A stretch of 32,766 nt of DNA from Lachnospiraceae bacterium (GTDB lineage: Bacteria; Bacillota; Clostridia; Lachnospirales; Lachnospiraceae), in NCBI GenBank assembly GCA_024690605.1, contig JAILOV010000037.1, positions 1 through 32,766 of the forward strand, written 5' to 3'. A model generated the notes under the pieces. That model was not told the DNA's origin. It worked only from the letters and a program-made list of their open reading frames with translations, and searched no databases. How positions within the stretch are numbered: position 1 is the stretch's first letter; every line of letters begins with the position of its first letter. Shown piece after piece: positions 8,291-16,776 of this stretch. The position numbers and the translations under genes are program-made.

Positions 8291-9022
8291 TCAGATCTTC
8301 CAGCCGCCGTCGAGGGAGATGATCTGCCCGGTGAGATAGACCGGAGCGCGCAGGATGAGCAGCGCGAGATCAGCTGTCTCTTCGGCGGTCCCGAACCGGC
8401 CGGCGGGAATCTCTTCTCTCAGGGCCTGCAGATCTTCTTCGGAGAGAGCGGAGCGGTTCATCGCGGTGTCAATGACACCGCAGGCGATGGCATTAACGGG
8501 GATCCCGTTCGGGGCGAGTTCCCGGGCGAGCGATCTGGTGAGTGCGTCGAGTCCGCCTTTAGCCGCGCTGTAAGCACTTTCCATTGCCGCACCGCGGCTT
8601 CCCCACACGGAGGAGATGTTCAGGATGCGCGCCTGACTGCTCTGCAGGAGCAGAGGGATCGTGTGCTTGAGGATCTGAAAGGCACCGGAGAGATCCGTGC
8701 CGATCACGCGGTCCCAGTCGTCATCCCCGGTCTCCTGCAGAAGCGAGAAATGTGCGACGCCGGCGCAGTTGATGACAATGTCGAGCGACGGAATGTGCCG
8801 GACAGTCTCCCGCACACCGGCCGGATCAGCGACATCAAAGACGAGCGGCGTACACGGTACGGCATACCGCGCGGACAGGTCTGCGGCGAGAGAACGCAGT
8901 TCGCTGTCGCTGTTCTTGCAGGTGATATAGAGGCGCATTCCTTCCGATGCGAGTTTTTCCGCGATCGCGCGCCCGATCCCGCGGGACGCGCCGGTAACAA
9001 GCGCGGTCTGTGTTTCTGACAT
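8291..9022 (-). CDS. SDR-family NAD(P)-dependent reductase, FabG/YmfI-like
   Basis: The 243-residue protein is a classical short-chain dehydrogenase. It has the cofactor motif GASRGIG (11-17), NCAG (about 85-88) and the catalytic Ser138 (NISS), Tyr151 and Lys155 (YSAAK). The C-terminus has YLTGQIISLDGGW, typical of FabG-type 3-oxoacyl reductases and of the related reductase that modifies elongation factor P. No fatty-acid or efp genes are adjacent, so the substrate stays open. It is divergent from trxB and has its own probable promoter. Confidence 0.82.
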   Translation of the reverse strand: MSETQTALVTGASRGIGRAIAEKLASEGMRLYITCKNSDSELRSLAADLSARYAVPCTPLVFDVADPAGVRETVRHIPSLDIVINCAGVAHFSLLQETGDDDWDRVIGTDLSGAFQILKHTIPLLLQSSQARILNISSVWGSRGAAMESAYSAAKGGLDALTRSLARELAPNGIPVNAIACGVIDTAMNRSALSEEDLQALREEIPAGRFGTAEETADLALLILRAPVYLTGQIISLDGGWKI

Positions 9023-9059
9023 GGCTGCCGCCTTTCCGGTTCGGATTTACATACCTATC

Positions 9060-9087
9060 ATAGTATGATGTTAAGGGCAAAAGTCAA
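9060..9087 (-). promoter_or_regulatory. Promoter candidate for the SDR gene
   Basis: On the minus strand TTGACT (9087-9082) and TACTAT (9065-9060) are separated by 16 bp, about 40 bp before the SDR start. The -10 region lies inside a small palindrome, ATCATA-G-TATGAT (9057-9069), which also offers a -10 hexamer to trxB on the other strand, so the two divergent promoters may overlap. Confidence 0.45.
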
Positions 9088-9141
9088 CAGGAATATTCTG
9101 CGGCAGATACGGGATGCCGCAAATGAGAGGCAGGTGAGAAC

Positions 9142-10083
9142 ATGATCTATGATTCCGTGATCATCGGCTCCGGTCCGGCGGGGCTTTCGGCAGCGGTCTA
9201 TGCCATGCGGGCGGGGCTTTCCGTCGCCGTGGTGGAAAAGAATGCCGTGAGCGGCGGACAGGTGATCAATACCTATGAAGTCGACAATTATCTCGGTATG
9301 CCCGGGATCGGCGGCTTTGACATGGGGATGAAGTTCCGGGAGCATGCGGACAAACTGGGGACGACGTTTCTGGACGGCGAGGTGACGAAGATCACACGCG
9401 ACAGGGAGGGCTCCGGCACAGAGGCACCGCTGTTTACCCTGCAGATCGAGGGCGGCGAGCCGGTTTCCGCAAAGACGGTGATCATTGCGACCGGCGCGTC
9501 ACACGCGAAGCTCGGTGTTCCCGGCGAGGAGGAGTTCTCGGGGAAGGGCGTCTCCTACTGCGCGACCTGCGACGGCAATTTTTTCCGCGGGCGGGAAGCG
9601 GTCGTGGTCGGCGGCGGCGATGTCGCGGTCGAGGACGCGATCTATCTTTCGCGCATCTGCAGCAAAGTCACGCTGATCCACAGGCGCGACGCCCTTCGTG
9701 CCGCCCGGGTGCTGCAGGATGAACTTCTCGGTATCGGTAATATCGAGGTTCTCTGGGACAGCGTGGTGCGCGGGATCAGCGGAGACGCGTCAGTGACCGG
9801 TGTCGATGTGGAAAATGTCAGGACCGGCGCGGCTTCGAAGCTTTCTACCAGCGCGGTCTTCGTTGCTGTCGGCATCCATCCCGATACGGAGATCGCGGCA
9901 GAGCTTGTCAATGTTGACGGGAACGGCTATATTACCGCCGGAGAAGACTGCGCGACAAATGTTCCCGGGCTCTTTGCCGCCGGAGATGCAAGAAAAAAGC
10001 GGCTTCGCCAGATTGTTACGGCCGTCGCCGACGGTGCAAACGCCGCAACGGCGGTTCAGGACTTTTTGAGCGGAAAACAATAG
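9142..10083 (+). CDS. trxB: Thioredoxin reductase
   Basis: The 313-residue flavoprotein has the full family layout: FAD motif GSGPAG (9-14), active-site disulfide CATC (140-143), NADPH motif GGGDVAVED (157-165) with HRRDALRA nearby, and the second FAD motif GLFAAGDAR (about 271-279). It would reduce thioredoxin with NADPH in the cytoplasm and support redox balance in an anaerobe. AGGTGAG precedes the ATG. It is not adjacent to a thioredoxin gene. Length and motifs are normal; ferredoxin- or flavodoxin-linked variants exist in Clostridia, but the HRR segment favours NADPH. Confidence 0.93.
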   Translation: MIYDSVIIGSGPAGLSAAVYAMRAGLSVAVVEKNAVSGGQVINTYEVDNYLGMPGIGGFDMGMKFREHADKLGTTFLDGEVTKITRDREGSGTEAPLFTLQIEGGEPVSAKTVIIATGASHAKLGVPGEEEFSGKGVSYCATCDGNFFRGREAVVVGGGDVAVEDAIYLSRICSKVTLIHRRDALRAARVLQDELLGIGNIEVLWDSVVRGISGDASVTGVDVENVRTGAASKLSTSAVFVAVGIHPDTEIAAELVNVDGNGYITAGEDCATNVPGLFAAGDARKKRLRQIVTAVADGANAATAVQDFLSGKQ

Positions 10084-10125
10084 ATAATTTTCTTAAATTT
10101 TGTTAATAATTTTTCAAAAATCCTC

Positions 10126-10161
10126 GGAAGCGGCGAAAAATCAACGTTTTTTGCCGCTTCC
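10126..10161. repeat. 15-bp inverted repeat between trxB and the NlpC/P60 gene
   Basis: GGAAGCGGCGAAAAA (10126-10140) pairs with TTTTTTGCCGCTTCC (10147-10161), with one G-T wobble and a 6-base loop. The T run lies inside the stem and not after it, so it is not a classical intrinsic terminator. It ends 7 bp before the -35 box of the next promoter. It may be a weak trxB terminator or a regulatory site. Confidence 0.6.
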
Positions 10162-10168
10162 TCGACGC

Positions 10169-10197
10169 TTGACAAATCGGCGGAACGGGCGTATAGT
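10169..10197 (+). promoter_or_regulatory. Strong sigma-A promoter of the NlpC/P60 gene
   Basis: TTGACA (10169-10174) and TATAGT (10192-10197) are separated by exactly 17 bp. Transcription should begin near 10204, giving a leader of about 47 nt. An AT-rich stretch at 10084-10120 could act as an UP element. Confidence 0.75.
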
Positions 10198-10218
10198 GTT
10201 TCTTGTCGCGCAACAAAT

Positions 10219-10235
10219 TGTAACAAACTCGTAAC
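10219..10235 (+). promoter_or_regulatory. WalR-like direct repeat in the leader
   Basis: TGTAAC-N5-CGTAAC matches 11 of 12 positions of the WalR consensus TGTWAH-N5-TGTWAH. It lies about 15-31 bp downstream of the predicted transcription start. A third similar copy (CAACAAA, 10211) precedes it. WalR controls peptidoglycan hydrolases in Firmicutes, and the gene that follows is one; a downstream position would suggest repression. Confidence 0.4.
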
Positions 10236-10250
10236 AAATTAACGGAGCCC

Positions 10251-11585
10251 ATGAAGAAAAGTTACACGCACATCATCCATAAGGCAGTTTCCTGCACGAT
10301 CGCTGCGGCGTTGTTCTTAAACAACGGCACGGCGGTTTTTGCTGCGTCCGACAAAGTCACGTCGGTGCTGCCCGCGGCGGGTGCGAGCTTTGCTCTTTCC
10401 AGTGATCAGGTTTCCCTGTCCACGCTGCAGAGGACAGAGGGCATGAATGAGGCGGCGATGGCACAGTACGCGACGACGCTGCCGGCAGGAACGGAATTAA
10501 AGGACATCACGGACGCGCCGGTGCCCAAGGCATCGAGTGTCGGTGACGCGATCCTCAAGGATATCCAGACAGCAACGGGTGCAAAGACGCTCTCTGACGT
10601 GGTCGTGGAGCAGGAAGCACAGGCTGACAGCGCAACAACTTCCAAAGAAGAGGATGAAGCGCTCTTCCGCACGCTGGTCATCGCGGATGTTCGTTCCAAC
10701 AGTTATGTCAATGTCCGCAGCGGCCCCGGTGAAGACAAAGAGATCATCGGCAAGCTCTATGACAATTCTGTCGGCACCTATATCGACGAGGAGGACGGAT
10801 GGTACAAGATCCAGTCCGGTTCCGTCACCGGCTTTGTCAAGGGTGAGTTCTGTGTGACCGGTGAGGCGGCAGTCGAGATGGCGCGTGAGGTCGGCACCCG
10901 CATCGCCACCGTGACCACGACGACCCTCAAGGTCCGCAAGGATCCCGATCTGGATGCCGAGGTTCTGGGTCTCGTTCCGATCGATGAACAGCTGGTGGTC
11001 AGTGAAGAGCTTGACGGATGGGTCAAGGTCGATATCGAAGAAGGTGAAGGCTATGTTTCCGCGGAATATGTCCGTCTTTCCACGGAGTTCGTAAAGGCAG
11101 AGTCCAAAGAGGAAGAGGAAGCGCGTCTGGCCAAGGAGCGCGCGGCGAGAGCGGCGGCCAATGCGGCTGCGAAGAAGGGCACCAAGTCCACATCCAACGG
11201 CAAGATCAAGAGCGCGATCTCCTACACCACGGAGTCCAGCTCGATCGGACAGGCGGTCGCGAGCTTCGCACAGCAGTTTGTCGGCAATCCTTATGTGTAC
11301 GGCGGGACGAGCCTCACAAACGGTGCTGACTGCTCCGGCTTCGTCATGAGCGTCTACTCCAACTTCGGTGTGAGCCTGCCTCATTCGTCGGCGGCTGACC
11401 GTGTACAGGGTGCGGCGGTTGACGGTCTGGCCAACGCACAGCCCGGCGATCTGGTCTGCTACTCCGGTCACGTGGCTATCTACATCGGCGGCGGCAAGAT
11501 CGTGCACGCGTCGACCTCGAAGACGGGTATCATCGTTTCGGATGCCAACTACAGAAAGCCGCTGGCGGTGCGCCGGATCTTCTAA
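10251..11585 (+). CDS. Secreted SH3b-SH3b-NlpC/P60 peptidoglycan endopeptidase
   Basis: The 444-residue protein has a signal peptide (1-31, cleavage near VFA-AS), a low-complexity region, two bacterial SH3 domains (about 143-203 with YVNVRSGPGEDKEIIG, and 216-277 with LKVRKDPDLDAEVLG), a charged Ala/Lys/Glu linker (about 282-312) and a C-terminal NlpC/P60 domain (about 333-444). The catalytic set is present: Cys361 in DCSGF, His407 in GHVAIYIG and His419 in VHAS. It should cut peptide stems of peptidoglycan outside the cell, the SH3 domains holding it to the wall. GGAG lies only three bases before the ATG, a short spacing, but the MKK signal peptide supports this start. It has its own promoter and terminator. 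Confidence 0.9.
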   Translation: MKKSYTHIIHKAVSCTIAAALFLNNGTAVFAASDKVTSVLPAAGASFALSSDQVSLSTLQRTEGMNEAAMAQYATTLPAGTELKDITDAPVPKASSVGDAILKDIQTATGAKTLSDVVVEQEAQADSATTSKEEDEALFRTLVIADVRSNSYVNVRSGPGEDKEIIGKLYDNSVGTYIDEEDGWYKIQSGSVTGFVKGEFCVTGEAAVEMAREVGTRIATVTTTTLKVRKDPDLDAEVLGLVPIDEQLVVSEELDGWVKVDIEEGEGYVSAEYVRLSTEFVKAESKEEEEARLAKERAARAAANAAAKKGTKSTSNGKIKSAISYTTESSSIGQAVASFAQQFVGNPYVYGGTSLTNGADCSGFVMSVYSNFGVSLPHSSAADRVQGAAVDGLANAQPGDLVCYSGHVAIYIGGGKIVHASTSKTGIIVSDANYRKPLAVRRIF

Positions 11586-11591
11586 AACAAA

Positions 11592-11608
11592 TGTAAAATT
11601 AGTGTTAA
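11592..11608 (+). promoter_or_regulatory. Exact match to the WalR consensus
   Basis: TGTAAA-ATTAG-TGTTAA fits TGTWAH-N5-TGTWAH at all 12 positions. It begins 7 bp after the wall-hydrolase stop codon and ends 16 bp before the proposed -35 box of hpf, centred about 60 bp before that start point, a position suitable for activation. AT-rich spacer DNA raises the chance of a random match. Confidence 0.4.
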
Positions 11609-11611
11609 CAA

Positions 11612-11640
11612 AGCCCTGCGGTGTTTGCCGCAGGGTTTTG
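11612..11640 (+). terminator. Intrinsic terminator of the NlpC/P60 gene
   Basis: CCCTGCGG (11614-11621) and CCGCAGGG (11628-11635) form an 8-bp GC-rich stem with a 6-base loop, followed by TTTT. It lies 28 bp after the stop codon. Confidence 0.85.
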
Positions 11641-11653
11641 AATATGGTAAAAT
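11625..11653 (+). promoter_or_regulatory. Promoter candidate for hpf, overlapping the terminator
   Basis: TTGCCG (11625-11630) and TGG-TAAAAT (-10 at 11648-11653) have a 17-bp spacer. The -35 box lies in the loop and right arm of the preceding terminator, so upstream transcription ends where hpf transcription begins. Confidence 0.5.
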
Positions 11654-11717
11654 TTCCTTATCGCAGGGATGCACGCCGCGATGGCGGCAGCAACCGGACG
11701 AAGAAAGAGAGGCGACC

Positions 11718-12248
11718 ATGCAATTCATCATTACGGGCAGGAACATCGATATCACGCCGGGGCTCCGCGGTGCCGTCGAGGACAAGATCGGCAGACTGGA
11801 GAAGTATTTTGCTCCGGATACGGTAGTCAATGTCACGCTTTCCGTCGACAAGGACCGTCACAAGATCGAGGTCACGATCCCGGTGAAGGGAAGCATCATC
11901 CGTTCCGAGCAGGTCTCCAATGACATGTATGTGTCGATCGATCTGGCGCAGGAGATCATCGAGAGACAGCTCAAAAAATATAAATCCAAGCTGATCGACA
12001 AGCACCAGCAGGCAGCGACCAGCTTCAAAAAGGAATACCTTGATAACGACTACTACGATGAGGAAGAGATCCGGATCGAGCGTGTGAAGAAATTCGACAT
12101 CAAGCCGATGTATCCCGAGGATGCTGCGGTGCAGATGGAGCTGCTCGGCCACGGTTTCTACATCTTCGTGAACGCCGACACGGATCAGACCAATGTCATC
12201 TACAAAAGAAAGGGCGGCTCTTACGGCCTGATCGAGCCGGAGACATGA
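11718..12248 (+). CDS. hpf: Ribosome hibernation-promoting factor, long form
   Basis: The 176-residue protein is a long-type HPF: an N-terminal S30AE domain (about 1-95, MQFIITGRNIDITPGLRGAVEDKIGRLEKYF), an acidic linker, and the C-terminal dimerisation domain (about 125-173) with FDIKPMYPEDAAVQMELLGHGFYIFVNADT and VIYKRKGGSYGLIEP. It binds the 30S subunit in resting cells and joins two ribosomes into inactive 100S dimers. The start is the ATG at 11718, because homology begins there and GAGAGG lies just upstream; the open frame further upstream runs through the terminator. A strong hairpin ends the transcript just past the convergent MATE stop. Confidence 0.95.
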   Translation: MQFIITGRNIDITPGLRGAVEDKIGRLEKYFAPDTVVNVTLSVDKDRHKIEVTIPVKGSIIRSEQVSNDMYVSIDLAQEIIERQLKKYKSKLIDKHQQAATSFKKEYLDNDYYDEEEIRIERVKKFDIKPMYPEDAAVQMELLGHGFYIFVNADTDQTNVIYKRKGGSYGLIEPET

Positions 12249-12283
12249 TTCCGGGAATGAGAGTCAAACGATAGGAAGAAGTC

Positions 12284-13654
12284 TCAATTTGCCGCGGGAA
12301 ACTGATCTTCCCGCGGCATTTTTCTGCCCAGCATCCAGGCAGCGAATCCTATGGACGGGAAGAAGGCGAGCACATAGGCAAGAGGCTGTGCCTCCTGAAT
12401 GCCATAAAGACCGCGGACGGCGGCCAGAATGAGGATCAGCGGAATGAAGAAGACGCCGCTGCGGAGTGCCGAAAGGAGTGAGGCACCGACCTTCTGCCCG
12501 GTGCTCTGCAACAGCATCTCCGTGAGCATGGTCGGCGGAAGAAACAGCAGAGAGGCGCACTGCAGGCGCAGGGCCCGGGTGCCGATCTCGATCACGCGGG
12601 GATCATCGCGGAAGATCCCGATCACATTGCCGGAAAAGATCACCACCAAAAGAAGCACAACGGACATCAGCGACTCGGAGAGGATCAGCGTGAAGCGAAA
12701 CGCGCTGCGGACGCGGGAATATTTCCCGGCACCGTAGTTGAAGCCGCTGACCGGCTGGAATCCCTGCCCCATCCCCAGTGCGAACGCAAAGATAAAGAAG
12801 GAAACCCGGCTGACAATGCTCATGGCCGCGACCGCCTCATCTCCATAGGAACGGGCTTCCCAGTTCAGGATGATCGTGGCGATGCTGGTCAGTCCCTGCC
12901 GCAGAAGACTTGGAAGACCGGTTGCGCAGATGTTTCCGATCGCGCGGGCGGACAGCATGAAGTGCCTTATGGAAAGCTGTGTGGTGGTTTTGCCGCGCAG
13001 AAACATGGAGAGCAGGATGAGAAAGCTGATGATCTGCGAGAGGCATGTTGAGAGACCGGCACCGGCAATGCCCATTTTCATGGCGAACATGAAGATCGGA
13101 TCGCCGATCATGTTGAGGATGCCGCCCGCCATCATGCCGATCATGCCGAAGGCGGCCTTTCCCTCGTAGCGCAGGATGTTGTTGAGCGTAAAGCCTGCGG
13201 TGGAAAACGGAGCGGACAGCAGGATGTAGGTAATATAGATCCTGGCATAGGGAGCGATCGTCGGTGTGCTGCCCAGAAAATCGATCAGCGGGTCGATGAT
13301 CAGATAGGAAAGGGCCGCCAGCAGAAACCCGATGAACAGTGAGCAGAAAAAGGAGGTGGACGCCGTGCGGCTCGCTTTTTCCGGTTCTTTGGCGCCGAGC
13401 TCGCGGGAGACGATGCTGCCGCCGCCCTGACCGAACATGAAGCCGATCGACTGCAGGATCACCATGTGACCGAAGACCACGCCAACGGCGCCTGATGCGG
13501 ATGTGCCAAGCTGTCCGACAAAAGCGGTATCCACAAGGTTGTAGATGTTGGTGACAAGCATCGTGATGATGGTCGGGATCGCGAGTGTGATGATCAGCCG
13601 CGGAACCGGTGTCCGGGTCATCCTTTCATATTGAGCGGCGGATTTGGCATTCAT
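12284..13654 (-). CDS. MATE-family multidrug/cation efflux transporter
   Basis: The 456-residue protein has about twelve hydrophobic helices in two similar halves. The N-terminal part shows the MATE pattern [33 protein letters not shown] followed by [20 protein letters not shown] proteins export organic cations, drugs or metabolites in exchange for Na+ or H+ at the cytoplasmic membrane. The size is normal for the NorM/DinF-type family; the substrate cannot be inferred. The ribosome site is weak (GCGGAT). It diverges from the butyrate operon and converges with hpf; its last codons contain the hpf terminator. No TetR or MarR regulator is adjacent. Confidence 0.9.
   Translation of the reverse strand: MNAKSAAQYERMTRTPVPRLIITLAIPTIITMLVTNIYNLVDTAFVGQLGTSASGAVGVVFGHMVILQSIGFMFGQGGGSIVSRELGAKEPEKASRTASTSFFCSLFIGFLLAALSYLIIDPLIDFLGSTPTIAPYARIYITYILLSAPFSTAGFTLNNILRYEGKAAFGMIGMMAGGILNMIGDPIFMFAMKMGIAGAGLSTCLSQIISFLILLSMFLRGKTTTQLSIRHFMLSARAIGNICATGLPSLLRQGLTSIATIILNWEARSYGDEAVAAMSIVSRVSFFIFAFALGMGQGFQPVSGFNYGAGKYSRVRSAFRFTLILSESLMSVVLLLVVIFSGNVIGIFRDDPRVIEIGTRALRLQCASLLFLPPTMLTEMLLQSTGQKVGASLLSALRSGVFFIPLILILAAVRGLYGIQEAQPLAYVLAFFPSIGFAAWMLGRKMPREDQFPAAN
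12290..12323 (+). terminator. Intrinsic terminator of hpf inside the MATE 3' end
   Basis: TGCCGCGGGAA (12290-12300) and TTCCCGCGGCA (12308-12318) form an 11-bp stem with a 7-base loop, followed by TTTTT. The hairpin lies entirely within the last codons of the convergent MATE gene. On the minus strand only AAATTG follows the stem, so it is directional for hpf. Confidence 0.85.
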
Positions 13655-13714
13655 ATCCGCATTCTAGCACAGAATCAAAGGTTTTGGAAATATTGGAATA
13701 ACACACGCTATTCG

Positions 13715-13744
13715 TTGAATTCTCCTTTGTCGCTGTGCTATAAT
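13715..13744 (+). promoter_or_regulatory. Promoter of the butyryl-CoA operon
   Basis: TTGAAT (13715-13720), an 18-bp spacer and TGC-TATAAT (-10 at 13739-13744) form a strong extended -10 promoter. Transcription would start near 13751, giving a leader of about 72 nt before the thiolase ATG. I see no riboswitch-like structure in that leader. Confidence 0.7.
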
Positions 13745-13822
13745 ATTTTGCGCTGGAACGTTGGGAAAATGGGCGTTTTCGGCGGATTCTGTCAACAAAT
13801 TTCACACATAATGGAGGGTCAC

Positions 13823-15019
13823 ATGGCTAAAAAGGTGGTACTTGCAGGTGCTTGTCGTACAGCGATCGGCACGATGGGCGGTGCGTTGTCCTCGATCCCG
13901 GCGGCTGAGCTCGGCGCGATCGTCATCAAGGAGGCGCTGAATCGTGCGGGAGTCGCTCCCGATCAGGTCGACCATGTTTATATGGGCTGCGTCATCCAGG
14001 CGGGACAGGGACAGAATGTTGCGCGTCAGGCCTCGATCAAGGCGGGATTGCCGGTCGAGGTGCCTGCGGTCACGACCAATGTGGTCTGCGGTTCCGGTCT
14101 GAACTGCGTCAATCAGGCGGCGCAGATGATCCTTGCGGGCGATGCCGATATCGTCGTCGCGGGCGGCATGGAAAACATGTCGATGGCCCCCTACGCGATC
14201 CCGCAGGGACGCTACGGCTATCGCATGACATGGCCGAGCCAGAGCCAGGGCGCGCTGGTCGACACCATGGTCAAGGATGCGCTGTGGGATGCCTTCAATG
14301 ACTATCATATGATCACCACCGCTGACAATATCTGCCGCGAGTGGGGACTGACCCGCGAGGAGCTCGATGAGTTTGCACTCAAGAGCCAGCTCAAGTGCGA
14401 AGCTGCGCAGAAGAACGGCGCTTTCAAAAAGGAGATCGTGCCGGTTGAGATCAAGAAGAAAAAGGAGACCATCGTCTTTGACACCGATGAGGGTCCGCGT
14501 GCCGGTTCCACGATCGAAGGCCTGCAGAAGCTGCGCCCGATCAATCCGGACGGCTTCGTCACGGCCGGCAACGCTTCCGGTATCAATGACGGTGCGGCGG
14601 CGATCGTCGTGATGAGTGAGGACAAGGCCAAGGAGCTCGGCGTGAAGCCGATGGCGACCTTTGTCGCCGGTGCGCTCGCGGGCGTCCGTCCCGAGGTCAT
14701 GGGCATCGGCCCGGTTGCCGCGACGAAAAAGGTCATGGCAAAGACCGGCCTCAAGATCGAGGATTTCGATATCATCGAGGCGAATGAAGCTTTTGCCGCG
14801 CAGTCTGTCGCTGTCGGCAAGGATCTCGGCATCGATGTGGACAAGCAGCTCAATCCCAACGGCGGCGCGATCGCGCTCGGGCATCCGGTCGGTGCATCCG
14901 GCGCACGCATTCTTGTCACGCTCCTGCATGAGATGGAGGCGAAGGGTGCGAAGCGCGGACTGGCGACCCTCTGCATCGGCGGCGGCATGGGCTGCGCGAC
15001 GGTGGTGGAAAGAGAATAA
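13823..15019 (+). CDS. thl: Acetyl-CoA acetyltransferase (thiolase)
   Basis: The 398-residue protein is a biosynthetic thiolase joining two acetyl-CoA into acetoacetyl-CoA, the first step of butyrate formation. Catalytic residues are visible: Cys89 in [11 protein letters not shown], the His in [19 protein letters not shown], and the second Cys in [12 protein letters not shown] at the C-terminus. The ATG at 13823 has GGAGGG five bases upstream; the longer open frame upstream runs through the promoter and is not coding. It is the first gene of six in one direction with short gaps (23 bp to crt). Confidence 0.95.
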   Translation: MAKKVVLAGACRTAIGTMGGALSSIPAAELGAIVIKEALNRAGVAPDQVDHVYMGCVIQAGQGQNVARQASIKAGLPVEVPAVTTNVVCGSGLNCVNQAAQMILAGDADIVVAGGMENMSMAPYAIPQGRYGYRMTWPSQSQGALVDTMVKDALWDAFNDYHMITTADNICREWGLTREELDEFALKSQLKCEAAQKNGAFKKEIVPVEIKKKKETIVFDTDEGPRAGSTIEGLQKLRPINPDGFVTAGNASGINDGAAAIVVMSEDKAKELGVKPMATFVAGALAGVRPEVMGIGPVAATKKVMAKTGLKIEDFDIIEANEAFAAQSVAVGKDLGIDVDKQLNPNGGAIALGHPVGASGARILVTLLHEMEAKGAKRGLATLCIGGGMGCATVVERE

Positions 15020-15042
15020 ACTGCGAGAATGGAGGTATAACC

Positions 15043-15837
15043 ATGGCACTTGTCAATTATGAAACAAAGGATGCGATCGGCATCATCACGATCAACCGTC
15101 CGGAAGCGCTGAACGCGCTGAATTCTTCGGTTCTCGACGAACTTTCCGCGGTGCTCGACGGTGTCGATCAGCAGACGATCCGTTGCCTGATCCTTACCGG
15201 TGCCGGAGAGAAGAGTTTTGTGGCCGGCGCGGACATCGGCGAGATGTCGACGCTCACCAAGGCTGAGGGAGAGGCTTTCGGCAAGAAGGGCAATGATCTG
15301 TTCCGGAAACTGGAGACCTTCCCGATCCCCGTGATCGCGGCCGTGAATGGCTTTGCACTCGGCGGCGGCTGTGAGATCGCCATGAGCTGCGATTTCCGTA
15401 TCGCGGCTGATTCCGCGATGTTCGGACAGCCCGAGGTGGGTCTGGGCATCACGCCCGGCTTTGGCGGCACGCAGAGACTGGCCCGTCTCATCGGACCCGG
15501 GATGGCGAAGCAGCTGATCTATACCGCGCGCAATATCAAGGCTGACGAAGCGCTGCGTGTGGGTCTTGTCAATCAGGTGGTGCCGCTTGAGGAACTGATC
15601 CCGACGGCGGAGAAGCTTGCTTCCACGATCGCAAAGAATGCGCCGATCGCGGTGCGCGCCTGCAAGAAGGCCGTCAACGAGGGTCTGGAGCTTGATATGG
15701 ACGCGGCGATCGCCCTTGAGGAGAAGATCTTCGGTGACTGCTTCGAGACCGAGGATCAGCGCGAAGGAATGGCGAACTTCCTGCGCAAGAAGGATGATCC
15801 GGAGAAGAAAAAGATCGTCGATTTCAAAAACCGTTAA
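15043..15837 (+). CDS. crt: 3-hydroxybutyryl-CoA dehydratase (crotonase)
   Basis: The 264-residue crotonase-fold protein converts 3-hydroxybutyryl-CoA to crotonyl-CoA. The oxyanion-hole segments [10 protein letters not shown] and [17 protein letters not shown] are present, and the two catalytic glutamates are Glu111 (GGGCE) and Glu131 (GQPEVGLG), 20 residues apart as in crotonases. GGAGG precedes the ATG. It lies between thl and hbd, the gene order described for Butyrivibrio-type butyrate operons. Confidence 0.95.
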   Translation: MALVNYETKDAIGIITINRPEALNALNSSVLDELSAVLDGVDQQTIRCLILTGAGEKSFVAGADIGEMSTLTKAEGEAFGKKGNDLFRKLETFPIPVIAAVNGFALGGGCEIAMSCDFRIAADSAMFGQPEVGLGITPGFGGTQRLARLIGPGMAKQLIYTARNIKADEALRVGLVNQVVPLEELIPTAEKLASTIAKNAPIAVRACKKAVNEGLELDMDAAIALEEKIFGDCFETEDQREGMANFLRKKDDPEKKKIVDFKNR

Positions 15838-15887
15838 GAACAGCCGGGATCCGGTTGTTGATTGTACACAGCGAAAGGAGAATCAGC

Positions 15888-16760
15888 ATGAAGGTAGCAG
15901 TGATCGGTGCAGGCACGATGGGAAGCGGCATCGCACAGACCTTTGCCCAGGCGGACAGCGTGGAGCAGGTCTATCTGTGCGATATCAAGCAGGAGTTTGC
16001 TGACGGCGGCTTCGCCAAGATCAAGAAGGGTTTTGACAAGCGCATTGCCAAGGGCAAGATGGAGCAGGCGGATGCGGACAAGATCCTCGGCAAGATCAAG
16101 ACCGGGCTCAATGACATCTGCGCGGACGCGGATCTGGTCGTTGAGGCTGCGCTCGAGGTCATGGATATCAAGAAGAACCTCTTCAAGGAACTGGAAGAGA
16201 ACATCGTGAAGAATGAGAACTGCATCTTTGCGTCCAATACCTCTTCCCTGTCGATCACGGAGATCGGCGCGGGCCTCAAAAAGCCGGTCATCGGCATGCA
16301 TTTCTTCAATCCCGCTCCGGTCATGAAGCTCGTCGAGGTCATCCAGGGTGCGAACACGCCGGATGAGACGGTGGAGCAGGTCAAGAAGATCTCCGTGGAT
16401 CTCGGCAAGACACCGGTACAGGTCAACGAAGCTGCGGGCTTTGTTGTCAACCGCATTCTTGTTCCGATGATCAATGAGGGCATCTTCGTTTATTCCGAGG
16501 GCGTCTCCGATATCGAAGGCATCGATACCGCGATGAAGCTTGGTTGCAATCATCCCATGGGGCCGCTGGAACTCGGCGATTACATCGGTCTGGATATCGT
16601 TCTGGCGATCATGGACGTGCTCTACAAGGAGACCGGTGATTCCAAATATCGCGCATGCCCGCTTCTGCGCAAGATGGTGCGCGGCGGCAAGCTCGGCGTG
16701 AAGACCGGCATCGGCTTCTACAACTACGCAGACGGCGGCAAGGTGGCAACAGATAAGTAA
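15888..16760 (+). CDS. hbd: 3-hydroxybutyryl-CoA dehydrogenase
   Basis: The 290-residue protein reduces acetoacetyl-CoA to 3-hydroxybutyryl-CoA. It has the dinucleotide motif GAGTMG (7-12), NTSS (about 117-120), the family signature [19 protein letters not shown] with catalytic His138, and the C-terminal dimerisation domain ending [13 protein letters not shown]. The ATG at 15888 has AAAGGAG seven bases upstream and begins exactly at the Rossmann fold; a TTG at 15855 lies before that ribosome site. The gene follows crt by 50 bp. Confidence 0.95.
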   Translation: MKVAVIGAGTMGSGIAQTFAQADSVEQVYLCDIKQEFADGGFAKIKKGFDKRIAKGKMEQADADKILGKIKTGLNDICADADLVVEAALEVMDIKKNLFKELEENIVKNENCIFASNTSSLSITEIGAGLKKPVIGMHFFNPAPVMKLVEVIQGANTPDETVEQVKKISVDLGKTPVQVNEAAGFVVNRILVPMINEGIFVYSEGVSDIEGIDTAMKLGCNHPMGPLELGDYIGLDIVLAIMDVLYKETGDSKYRACPLLRKMVRGGKLGVKTGIGFYNYADGGKVATDK

Positions 16761-16776
16761 ACGAAAGGAGATTTCC

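Noticed and set aside
11625..11717. Upstream extension of the hpf frame
   Set aside because: The extension is encoded by the terminator and promoter region, and the HPF domain starts at the ATG at 11718.
13631..13822. Upstream extension of the thiolase frame by 64 codons
   Set aside because: The extension crosses the operon promoter and overlaps the MATE start; thiolase homology and the ribosome site begin at 13823.
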